The notes under the pieces: model-generated | Told to the model about the DNA's origin: nothing | What the model saw: only the letters and a program-made list of their open reading frames with translations | Databases searched by the model: none | Program-made: the position numbers and the translations under genes | Shown: piece after piece, positions 1 through 5,606 of the stretch | How the letters are laid out: the number at the start of each line of letters is the position of its first letter | How positions within the stretch are numbered: position 1 is the first letter of the stretch | IMG/VR virus record: IMGVR_UViG_3300027833_000050 | Location: 1 to 61,681 of that record | Reading direction: 5' to 3' (one strand) | DNA from: a virus | DNA length: 61,681 nucleotides

Positions 1-7
1 TAAACAC

Positions 8-36
8 TTGACAACTAGCTAGAATACTGTTATAAT
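8..36 (+). promoter_or_regulatory. Sigma70-type promoter of the tmRNA gene
   Basis: A perfect -35 hexamer TTGACA (8-13) and perfect -10 hexamer TATAAT (31-36) are separated by 17 bp. Transcription should start near 43, just ahead of the acceptor piece of the tmRNA. Consensus host promoters in T4-like phages mark early transcription by unmodified host RNA polymerase (family knowledge). The start site is inferred. Confidence 0.85.
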
Positions 37-111
37 AGCTACTTGCAACAACATTCGTAGAAGCATAAAGTAGATTTGTTTGGACAGGGGTTCGACTCCC
101 CTCGTCTCCAC

Positions 112-174
112 CATAAGAGTATTGTAACGTCCTTAATCGGAACGAGCGTCTAACTCGTGTACAGTACTCTTATG
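112..174 (+). other. Intervening hairpin between the two tmRNA pieces
   Basis: CATAAGAGTATTGTA (112-126) pairs with TACAGTACTCTTATG (160-174) over 15 bp with a single G-U wobble. An inner hairpin ACGAG/CTCGT lies at 142-146/154-158. The long helix stacks on the acceptor stem and is the pre-tmRNA segment that host RNases would excise to give two RNA pieces, as in alphaproteobacterial and cyanobacterial permuted tmRNAs. Processing sites cannot be read from sequence. Confidence 0.8.
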
Positions 175-284
175 ATGGGGACGCTCTGGATTCGACAGGC
201 GAATTGAGGTTATGTGGAGAATCAGTCAATGCTAAAGACTGTAAGGGTTGGGAGTTCCCGACTAAAGAAGCTAATAAAATAATC

Positions 285-332
285 GCAAACGATAATAATT
301 TTGCACATGGTGATTACGCCTTAGCGGCTTAA
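285..332 (+). other. tmRNA proteolysis tag reading frame
   Basis: Reading GCA at 285 as the resume codon gives ANDNNFAHGDYALAA followed by TAA (330-332). The AND start and the hydrophobic ALAA end match the classic SsrA degron recognised by ClpXP and its adaptors. At 15 residues it is longer than the E. coli tag (AANDENYALAA including the charged alanine) and is proteobacterial in type. Whether it equals the host tag cannot be told here. Confidence 0.9.
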
Positions 333-397
333 TCTACCGGGGTCGGGCTCGCCTAGCAACAGAATGAGCCATTTTATTTTAGGGTATGGTATCACCC

Positions 398-500
398 TGA
401 CAGGATGTCAAAGCTACTTGGTACGACATACCAGACACAGGATGTGCGAAAATGTCATAACTAAAAGGAGGTGGTCTGGTTCACCACGAGCAGGATGCTT
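398..500 (+). ncRNA. Candidate CsrB-like segment with three CAGGATG-loop hairpins
   Basis: Three hairpins carry GGA in the loop and the 7-mer CAGGATG: TGACA-GGA-TGTCA (398-410), CACA-GGA-TGTG (436-446) and AGCA-GGA-TGCT (489-499). The CsrB RNA of E. coli carries repeats with consensus CAGGA(U/C/A)G in loops that bind CsrA (family knowledge). A fourth hairpin TGGTA/TACCA (419-433) and an SD-like AAGGAGGTG (465-473), partly paired in GTGGT/ACCAC (471-475/483-487), lie between. The segment sits between the tmRNA coding piece and dsbA with no promoter of its own visible, so it may be a tmRNA 3' extension, a separate processed RNA, or a regulated leader of dsbA. CsrA binding is inference. Confidence 0.45.
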
Positions 501-540
501 AAAACGAACCACTTCTTCTAATTGACGTAAGGACTATATA

Positions 541-801
541 ATGACAAATTCAATCATCATTCCATCATCTGATAAAGATGTACAACGCATCAAAGGCGCT
601 ATGAACGAAATTAGTGCATCCTATACTCGCATCGATGCCGAGCGTGATTTCATTAAAGACGCTGTTGAGTCTTTGTCTGAAGATGTTGGAATCCCCAAGA
701 AGTACCTCTCTAAGATGGCTAAAATCTTTCATAAAGAAAATGTATCCGAGTTGATCTCTGAGATCGAAGACATAGAAGCATTAATCGAAACTATTAGCTA
801 G
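541..801 (+). CDS. dsbA: DsbA-like dsDNA-binding protein
   Basis: The 86-residue product resembles T4 DsbA (89 aa), a small double-stranded-DNA-binding protein reported to act at late promoters. Shared pattern: a charged helical N-terminal half, a central LSEDVGIPKKYLSKMAKIFHKEN stretch (about residues 45-67; shown here only as the family-like core) and an acidic C-terminus. Its place directly upstream of the 33-59-32 block is the same as in T4, which supports the call. The Shine-Dalgarno is TAAGGA at 528-533, 7 nt before ATG. It is the first gene after the tmRNA and hairpin segment, so transcription probably reads through from the promoter at 8-36. An alternative is an unrelated small helical protein. 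Confidence 0.68.
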   Translation: MTNSIIIPSSDKDVQRIKGAMNEISASYTRIDAERDFIKDAVESLSEDVGIPKKYLSKMAKIFHKENVSELISEIEDIEALIETIS

Positions 802-810
802 GAGACAACA

Positions 811-1020
811 ATGTCTAAATTAGTTAGCACTACATTTAAGTTGCAGGAAGACGGTAAAGCTCAAGCAATGATCTATGAAACTGACGGCGGTTGGTTGATC
901 GAGTACTATGATCCAAGAGGTAGTATGATTGCTTCGGAGAAGCATATTGGTAAGTCATTACAATGGGTTGAAGATGCTGCCGAGAACTGGGCACAAGGAA
1001 TAAAGGTGCTAAATGGGTGA
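811..1020 (+). CDS. Small conserved phage protein, function unknown
   Basis: The 69-residue product starts MSKLVSTTFKLQEDGKAQA and has alternating short beta-type segments (GGWLIEYYDPRGSMIAS) and a C-terminal helix with EDAAENWAQG. I recognise similar short proteins from T4-like cyanophages by pattern but know no function. The Shine-Dalgarno AGGAGA (800-805) gives good spacing. Its stop codon overlaps the start of gene 33 by 8 nt, so translation is probably coupled and the protein belongs to the same early transcript as dsbA, 33 and 59. Confidence 0.75.
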   Translation: MSKLVSTTFKLQEDGKAQAMIYETDGGWLIEYYDPRGSMIASEKHIGKSLQWVEDAAENWAQGIKVLNG

Positions 1021-1267
1021 TAAAAACATTGAAGGCCTAAGAGTGATCAACCGCCTTAACTCTGAGCGCATCATGCTAGAGATAAAGAGGCACATTGATG
1101 CAGGTGTTCCATACATTGATGCAGTAGTTGAGTATGCTGAGAAAAATAGCCTTGAGATAGAAGTCTTAGGAGAGATCATTCGTAAGTCGCCTCTATTGAA
1201 AGCAAACATCTATCGTGAAGCAGAAGACTTAAATATGGTCGAGAAACTTGTGAGATTGCCTGTATGA
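1013..1267 (+). CDS. 33: gp33 late-transcription co-activator
   Basis: At 84 residues it is shorter than T4 gp33 (112 aa) but close to the cyanophage form, with the central pattern SYLDAV..YAE.N..EIE (here PYIDAVVEYAEKNSLEIE, about residues 32-49) and a C-terminal REAEDLNMVEKLVRLPV. In T4, gp33 bridges the RNA polymerase beta flap and the sliding clamp gp45 through a short C-terminal hydrophobic/acidic tail, making clamp-activated transcription from TATAAATA promoters possible. Gene order dsbA-(x)-33-59-32 matches T4. The stop overlaps the gene 59 start (ATGA). The partner sigma-like gp55 is not in the window. Confidence 0.72.
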   Translation: MGDKNIEGLRVINRLNSERIMLEIKRHIDAGVPYIDAVVEYAEKNSLEIEVLGEIIRKSPLLKANIYREAEDLNMVEKLVRLPV

Positions 1268-1863
1268 GTTCTATGTATTCTACTAGAGATGCTTTTGAAC
1301 TCTATAGTTACTACATGGCAATCAAGAAGCATTTCACATCAACTTATGACTTTGTGAAGTATGGCGGTAAGATGAGACTTACCGTCGATGGCTTCGAAAA
1401 TAGAAAAGATAAGTTCTTTTTCTATAAACTATCTAAGAGAAAAGATGCTAAAGATTTTATTCTAGCGAATATATTGAAGAAGCCTGATCTCTGGATTGGC
1501 AACTTGATAGACAGTCACGAAGCAGATGAAGTCTATACTGAGTGGTCAAAAAGGCAACAGTCATTGACTTACACATTTAAGAATGATTTAGATGAGTTAG
1601 ACGATGACTTCAATGCCAACATTGTTGTCGAAGATGGAGAATATCCAAAACTCCTATCTCTGTTCAACAGAAGAAGGGTATGCATTGAGACATTGATTAT
1701 CATTGATGAACTCACTGGATGCTTTAAGTATTGGGAGAAGACTATTCGTGACACCATAGTTTTCCCTGATATAAATAAGACTGTTAACAACTATAAACCT
1801 TTTTTAGATTATGATAAAGTGAAAATGAAGAAAATAGTTCTTGACAAATACAGCAACACCTAG
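1264..1863 (+). CDS. 59: gp59 replicative helicase loader
   Basis: The 199-residue product (T4 gp59: 217 aa) carries the family pattern in its N-terminal half: LYSYYMAIKKHFTSTYDFVK (residues 12-31), then YGGKMRL and a KDKFFFYKLSKR block near residues 45-60, which corresponds to T4 KRRDKYFFQKLSEK. gp59 loads the gp41 hexameric helicase onto gp32-coated forked DNA. It begins inside the stop of gene 33 (ATGA overlap) and its last codons contain the -35 box of the gene 32 promoter, so gene 32 can be expressed both by read-through and separately. Confidence 0.88.
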   Translation: MSSMYSTRDAFELYSYYMAIKKHFTSTYDFVKYGGKMRLTVDGFENRKDKFFFYKLSKRKDAKDFILANILKKPDLWIGNLIDSHEADEVYTEWSKRQQSLTYTFKNDLDELDDDFNANIVVEDGEYPKLLSLFNRRRVCIETLIIIDELTGCFKYWEKTIRDTIVFPDINKTVNNYKPFLDYDKVKMKKIVLDKYSNT

Positions 1864-1869
1864 TATAAT
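1841..1869 (+). promoter_or_regulatory. Sigma70-type promoter of gene 32
   Basis: Perfect TTGACA (1841-1846) and TATAAT (1864-1869) with 17 bp spacing. It lies over the end of gene 59 and 64 nt upstream of the gene 32 start. The leader between contains ACGCATAC twice (1873-1880 and 1911-1918) and an A-rich unpaired stretch around the Shine-Dalgarno CGGAGAAAC (1920-1929). T4 gp32 represses its own translation by coating such a leader; that role here is inference. Confidence 0.85.
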
Positions 1870-1933
1870 ACAACGCATACGAGAAGTACTAAAATCGTAA
1901 AAACTATATAACGCATACAACGGAGAAACACCT

Positions 1934-2863
1934 ATGAGTTTTGCATCATTAAAGAAAAACCGAACATCCTCTTTTGACAAACTGAACAATCAGCTTCAGT
2001 CAATGTCTAATCAAAAAATGTCCAAAGGTGACGACAACTACTGGAAACCAGAAGTCGATAAAGCTGGCAATGGCTATGCTGTACTTCGATTCCTGCCTGC
2101 ATCTGAGAACGAAGATATGCCTTTCGTTCGCTATTGGGATCATGGCTTTCAAGGGCCAGGTGGTTGGTACATCGAGAAGTCTCTAACAACTCTAAGTCAA
2201 GAAGATCCAGTATCTGAGTATAACTCTCAGTTGTGGAACTCTGGTCATGATGAAGACAAAGAGATTGCTCGTAAGCAGAAACGCCGTCTTAGCTATGTAG
2301 CTAATGTAATGGTCGTATCTGACCCATCAAATCCTTCTCGTGAAGGTCAAGTTTATTTGTATAAATTTGGTAAGAAAATCTTCGACAAACTGAACGATGC
2401 TATGAATCCTCAGTTCGCTGATGAAGATCCAATCAACCCATTCGACTTTTGGGAAGGTGCTGACTTCAAACTAAAGATTCGTCAAGTAGAAGGCTATCGC
2501 AACTATGACAAGTCTGAGTTTGCATCACCTGCTCCTATCTCTAATTCTGAAGGTGCGCTATCTGATGAAGATATGGAAGCAACGTCGTGGAATAAACAGC
2601 ACTCCCTAGCCGAGATTGTTGATCCTAAAAACTTCAAGTCTTATGGAGAACTTAAAGCTAAACTGCACAAAGTTCTACAACTTGATGGCGGTTCACACGC
2701 ACCCAGCCCGACCGCTGAGGACAGCAATGCGGGGATGGCGTTTCAGCCTAACTTTAAAGAGCGAACTGCACCAGCAGCCGCTCAGGCTGAAGCCCCATCT
2801 CCAACCTCTTCAGAGTCAACGGATGACTCTCTTGATTTTTTCAAGAGTCTAGCTGAAGACTAG
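1934..2863 (+). CDS. 32: gp32 single-stranded DNA-binding protein
   Basis: The 309-residue product (T4: 301 aa) has a basic N-terminal cooperativity region (LKKNRTSSFDKL, residues 6-17), an OB-fold core with YAVLRFLP and HGF..GGWYIE (residues 48-82), KQKRRLSYVANVMVV (114-128), FGKKIFDK (145-152) and WEGADFKLKIRQVEGYRNYD, and an acidic C-terminal tail (STDDSLDFFKSLAED) used in T4 to contact replication partners. His70 aligns with T4 zinc ligand His64, but the three cysteine ligands of T4 (Cys77, Cys87, Cys90) are replaced (Ser83, Val93, Tyr96), so the zinc site is absent. It coats ssDNA in replication, recombination and repair. A strong terminator follows. Confidence 0.95.
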   Translation: MSFASLKKNRTSSFDKLNNQLQSMSNQKMSKGDDNYWKPEVDKAGNGYAVLRFLPASENEDMPFVRYWDHGFQGPGGWYIEKSLTTLSQEDPVSEYNSQLWNSGHDEDKEIARKQKRRLSYVANVMVVSDPSNPSREGQVYLYKFGKKIFDKLNDAMNPQFADEDPINPFDFWEGADFKLKIRQVEGYRNYDKSEFASPAPISNSEGALSDEDMEATSWNKQHSLAEIVDPKNFKSYGELKAKLHKVLQLDGGSHAPSPTAEDSNAGMAFQPNFKERTAPAAAQAEAPSPTSSESTDDSLDFFKSLAED

Positions 2864-2893
2864 AAGAGACAAAACTCAATATAGCGAGTTTAT

Positions 2894-2931
2894 GGGGAGA
2901 TGGAAGCCAAAAGCTGAAGTCTCCCCTTTTT
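2894..2931 (+). terminator. Rho-independent terminator after gene 32
   Basis: GGGGAGA (2894-2900) pairs with TCTCCCC (2920-2926), with possible inner pairing of GGAAGC with GCT, followed by TTTTT (2927-2931). It ends the dsbA-33-59-32 unit and isolates it from the next promoter at 2958. Confidence 0.88.
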
Positions 2932-2957
2932 ATTACACAAAGTTAATGTTAAAGGGG

Positions 2958-2985
2958 TTGACTTTCTTTCTAGCCATGATATAAT
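2958..2985 (+). promoter_or_regulatory. Sigma70-like promoter of a small-gene unit
   Basis: TTGACT (2958-2963), 16 bp spacer and TATAAT (2980-2985), lying just behind the gene 32 terminator and 50 nt before the next start codon. The -10 region and what follows (TATAATAGCTAC) repeat the sequence of the tmRNA promoter at 31-42, a 12-nt identity that suggests a common promoter type in this phage. Confidence 0.75.
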
Positions 2986-3035
2986 AGCTACATAAATTGA
3001 GATGAGAGAGAAAAATATGAAATGGAGGCTATAAA

Positions 3036-3203
3036 ATGAAAATATACGGAGTGTATGATGTTTACGGTGGCCAATACGGCGAGACTTCAGAAATAGACCG
3101 ATACTATCTATTAAGAGAAAAAGCTATAGAGTTTATACTTGATGAAGGCGGTCATGAAGCACACCTCGATGATTGGTTAGTTGAGATAGAGGTTATAGAA
3201 TGA
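3036..3203 (+). CDS. Small acidic protein, function unknown
   Basis: ATG at 3036 is preceded by ATGGAGG (SD GGAGG, 3023-3027) and opens 55 codons ending in TGA at 3201-3203. The product begins MKIYGVYDVYGGQYGETSE and continues with YYLLREKAIEFILDE, ending in a Trp-containing acidic segment (DDWLVEIEVIE). The pattern looks like one small alpha/beta domain. It is the first gene after the promoter at 2958 and is followed after 22 nt by another small gene. No function can be assigned. Confidence 0.65.
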   Translation: MKIYGVYDVYGGQYGETSEIDRYYLLREKAIEFILDEGGHEAHLDDWLVEIEVIE

Positions 3204-3225
3204 TACACAACAAATGGAGAACAAT

Positions 3226-3435
3226 ATGAGTAAAGTTTTTAAAGTTTTGAACAGAGACGTTAGCATTCGAATCAATCGAGATAACACTCCACCTGAGCGT
3301 TTCGAAGTTACTATCAATAACGAAATCTTTACTTACGGTTACTTACCAGATGCTGTTGATAGAGTTAGAGAAGCCGCACCAGAGTTGATTGCTTTAAACT
3401 TAAAAGACATTATCAAAGAAAAAATCTGGTTCTAA
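3226..3435 (+). CDS. Small protein of unknown function, possible frameshifted C-terminus
   Basis: I chose ATG at 3226 over the in-frame ATG at 3214, because the GGAG at 3216-3219 is then a well-placed Shine-Dalgarno. The product has 69 residues beginning MSKVFKVLNRDVSIRINRDN. It ends at TAA 3433-3435 soon after a run of six A (3419-3424). A second frame is open from 3404 to TGA 3512-3514 and encodes a charged, coding-like tail (VEELEELLKQDNIETTLPRK). A one-base difference in the A run, or ribosomal frameshifting, would join them. Function unknown. Confidence 0.65.
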   Translation: MSKVFKVLNRDVSIRINRDNTPPERFEVTINNEIFTYGYLPDAVDRVREAAPELIALNLKDIIKEKIWF

Positions 3436-3507
3436 AGTTGAGGAACTTGAAGAACTTCTCAAGCAAGACAACATAGAAACTACATTGCCTCGCAAGAAGA
3501 AGGATGA

Positions 3508-5148
3508 TTATTGAGGAACAGGTAAGTGACTGTTCATAAGTGAATTATTACCACCATTGACTATATTGAATATAGTGCTAGAGCCACCAACGCTCGTGTT
3601 ATTCGTATTATTACCGCCAGCATTTACCATCAAGTCAGGTCTCATAGGTGCACCGCCTCCGAATGCTCCACCACCTTGTGCAATTGTTTGTATATTAGCC
3701 ACTTTGGCATCCACTACTGAAGCAGGGATAGTTGTTGCTGAATCAGGGCCTTTTAGTTGTTGAGCCCTCTTTTTAGCATTCGCTCTTTGCTGTTTTCTTT
3801 TATACCCAGCCATTCCTGCTTTCCCTCGGAATACATCTTCACTAGGTTCGGGACCCTCACCCGATAGATAATCAGCTAACTCTTCTGATAATCTTTCGCC
3901 CGCAACAGAGCCAATTAATGCTCCTGCTAAACCACCAAGAATACCACCAGGTACGGCACCAACAACTGCGAAACCTGAACCAAGTGCGGCACCTGCGGAA
4001 GTACCCGCAAAACCGCCAAGTGTAGCACCACTAACAGAACCTAACGCACCCGCAATTTGCTTATTAACTTCATCGGGTGGCGCATCATTATAGATTGCCA
4101 TAAGTGGATCGATTAATGCAGGTATTACTGCCAATGCAGGCCCCGCAAACTTAAAGAACTTAGCATACTTAGCGAGAGTTGACAGTCTACCTTCTGCTTT
4201 CAACGCATCTGCTACTTGACCAGCACTTTGGAATCGACCAGTACCTGCATCAATTACTCTACCTGCTGAGTTGACTCTCATACTGCTTGGAATGTTAGCA
4301 GGTCTTGGTGTATTGCGACCACCGCCTGTCGTAGGTCTTGGTGTGCTACTTGCCGGCGAAGTCGTAGGTCTTGGTGGTCCTGACGGTGTAGGAGTCGTTG
4401 GTGGAGTCACAGTCGGTATTGACGATGGCTTGAATGCTTTCACGACTTTATTAGCTATTGCTTTAGCACCTTTTGCAATTAACATTGGAATTGCAATTCC
4501 TAATGCCCCGCCAACTGCTAAACCAATATTACTTGCCGCTTCATCACTAATAGGCAAATCTAAATCTTTCATTTTTTCAGAAAGGGCACCTGCTAAGAAG
4601 CCAGGCAATATGAGTCTTTTACTGATCAATCCACCAAGGATTGCCCAAAGTGATCCCTTGCCAGTATCATCAAACTTTAACGCAGAAGCGAATGAGTTTG
4701 AAATTACATCACCGTTCTCGTCTAGTTTTTGTTCTACTCCACCTTTAACATTTAGTGCAAATTCTTTAATCGCTGGTGCCGCTAATGCTAATCCTAAACC
4801 TTTAGCGATGGTCATAGCAAGACCACCTTTATCTTTTACGAACTGATCACCACCTTTCTTGACATTCTTAGCTGTTTCAACTGCTTTTTTACCGGCAGCC
4901 GCACCCTTTTCAGCGACTTGTTGCAGTCTAGTCTTTCTTGCGGCATCAGCGGCCGCATCAGAGGCAGCCTGAGCAGCCTCTTCTTCTGCTCTCGCCGAGT
5001 CTTCTTGAACCTTTAACTGATCTTCTTCTATACTAAGAAGTTTTGCTAAGGCACCAAATGTCTTTTCTTGGCCGTCATTGATCTGTGTCAGCAACTTGAT
5101 CATCGGATCATCTGCTGGGTTTGATGCGGGTCTGCTAGGTGGTAACAT
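3508..5148 (-). CDS. Large Ala/Gly-rich virion protein, candidate tape measure
   Basis: This 546-residue protein has an N-terminal coiled-coil-like part (about 15-100, rich in Glu, Ala and Lys), hydrophobic stretches near 108-126, 165-190 and 205-228, a Pro/Thr linker (241-285), another hydrophobic segment (332-352) and a glycine-zipper-like stretch (365-416, many GxxxG/AxxxG steps). The C-terminus is Asn/Gly-rich. It is the last gene of the minus-strand hub cluster, downstream of the gp26 pair. Chaperone-then-tape-measure order is usual in tailed phages, and the T4 tape measure gp29 has 590 aa, so tape measure is plausible. No direct sequence match to gp29 is evident; it could instead be an ejected membrane-active protein. 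Its stop overlaps the end of the possible frame-2 tail of the convergent gene. Confidence 0.5.
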   Translation of the reverse strand: MLPPSRPASNPADDPMIKLLTQINDGQEKTFGALAKLLSIEEDQLKVQEDSARAEEEAAQAASDAAADAARKTRLQQVAEKGAAAGKKAVETAKNVKKGGDQFVKDKGGLAMTIAKGLGLALAAPAIKEFALNVKGGVEQKLDENGDVISNSFASALKFDDTGKGSLWAILGGLISKRLILPGFLAGALSEKMKDLDLPISDEAASNIGLAVGGALGIAIPMLIAKGAKAIANKVVKAFKPSSIPTVTPPTTPTPSGPPRPTTSPASSTPRPTTGGGRNTPRPANIPSSMRVNSAGRVIDAGTGRFQSAGQVADALKAEGRLSTLAKYAKFFKFAGPALAVIPALIDPLMAIYNDAPPDEVNKQIAGALGSVSGATLGGFAGTSAGAALGSGFAVVGAVPGGILGGLAGALIGSVAGERLSEELADYLSGEGPEPSEDVFRGKAGMAGYKRKQQRANAKKRAQQLKGPDSATTIPASVVDAKVANIQTIAQGGGAFGGGAPMRPDLMVNAGGNNTNNTSVGGSSTIFNIVNGGNNSLMNSHLPVPQ

Positions 5149-5152
5149 TTAA

Positions 5153-5269
5153 TTAATCCTTGAATTTACTATCGATGTAACATTTGCCATAGTAAAGAAT
5201 ACCTAACCAAACAGTGAATAATACACCGTCAAGATATGATAATGAATTCCATGCTTCTACGGGATCCAT
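5153..5269 (-). CDS. 38-residue single-span membrane protein
   Basis: On the minus strand ATG at 5269 opens 38 codons: MDPVEAWNSLSYLDGVLFTV and then a continuation with WLGILYYGKCYID. Residues about 13-32 form one hydrophobic span. The start is 1 nt beyond the stop of the EF-hand membrane protein and its stop is 4 nt before the start of the 546-residue protein, so the three genes are tightly packed and probably co-translated. Function unknown; a small lysis or tail-anchored factor is possible but unproven. Confidence 0.6.
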   Translation of the reverse strand: MDPVEAWNSLSYLDGVLFTVWLGILYYGKCYIDSKFKD

Positions 5270-5270
5270 C

Positions 5271-5591
5271 TTATTTCTTCTTCATTGCTTGTGTGCCAAA
5301 GAATGCCGCAACGATACCAGCAACAGCGACAAAATATGTCGGTGCCATGCTTCCCAATGTCTTTTGTGCTTCGTCTAATCCTGCGAGAGATGCTAGAACA
5401 ACAGCAAATGGGTACAACAATAGACCACCAAGAGCAAACCATGTCATGTTACGCTGTGCGTCACGCATAGCATCAGCATCTTCTAGTTCTTTTCGTCTAA
5501 ACTCAAGATACAATGCTTCTTCTTGCTTGCTTACTTGACCATCACCATTTGTATCAGCAGGGTGAAATACGTCTTTTGTTTCTTCTGACAT
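5271..5591 (-). CDS. EF-hand two-span membrane protein, holin-like topology
   Basis: The 106-residue protein has a canonical EF-hand loop D13-T-N-G-D-G-Q-V-S-K-Q-E24, a charged helix (residues 25-47) and two hydrophobic segments (about 50-66 WFALGGLLLYPFAVVLA and 83-99 TYFVAVAGIVAAFFG), ending in MKKK. Size, two spans and the basic end are holin-like, but the EF-hand suggests calcium binding at a membrane or virion surface. It lies in the hub cluster between the gp26 pair and the large Ala/Gly-rich protein; SD GAGGTAG precedes it. Function is not established. Confidence 0.65.
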   Translation of the reverse strand: MSEETKDVFHPADTNGDGQVSKQEEALYLEFRRKELEDADAMRDAQRNMTWFALGGLLLYPFAVVLASLAGLDEAQKTLGSMAPTYFVAVAGIVAAFFGTQAMKKK

Positions 5592-5606
5592 AACTACCTC
5601 ATTTTA

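Larger units (their letters stand above)
43..397 (+). ncRNA. ssrA: Circularly permuted (two-piece) tmRNA precursor
   Basis: The 3' acceptor half precedes the 5' coding half. Acceptor piece: T stem AGGGG/CCCCT (86-90/98-102) with loop TTCGACT, acceptor strand CGTCTCC (103-109), A110 and encoded CCA (111-113). Coding piece: GGGGACG (177-183) pairs with 103-109 in seven pairs, the third being G-U, the alanine identity pair of tmRNA; the D-like loop CTCTGGATTCGACAGG follows. A P2 helix can form between 197-205 and 73-81, extended by 210-214 with 64-68. The tag reading frame is at 285-332. Further hairpins after the tag (GGCTC/GAGCC near 344-370 and AGGGT/ACCCT near 381-398) look like pseudoknot remnants. 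The two halves are joined by an intervening hairpin that must be removed. tmRNA with SmpB rescues stalled ribosomes; no smpB is in this window. The 5' and 3' ends are estimated. Confidence 0.92.

Noticed and set aside
81-113. A tRNA gene (perfect T arm and CCA end)
   Set aside because: No anticodon or D arm lies upstream; the acceptor strand pairs with 177-183 of the tmRNA coding half instead.
3214-3225. Upstream ATG of the small gene
   Set aside because: Its GGAG serves as Shine-Dalgarno for the ATG at 3226.
4271-4846. 191-codon plus-strand ORF
   Set aside because: It is antisense to the Ala/Gly-rich virion gene, has no Shine-Dalgarno, and its composition is that of an antisense shadow of GC-richer Ala/Gly/Pro codons.
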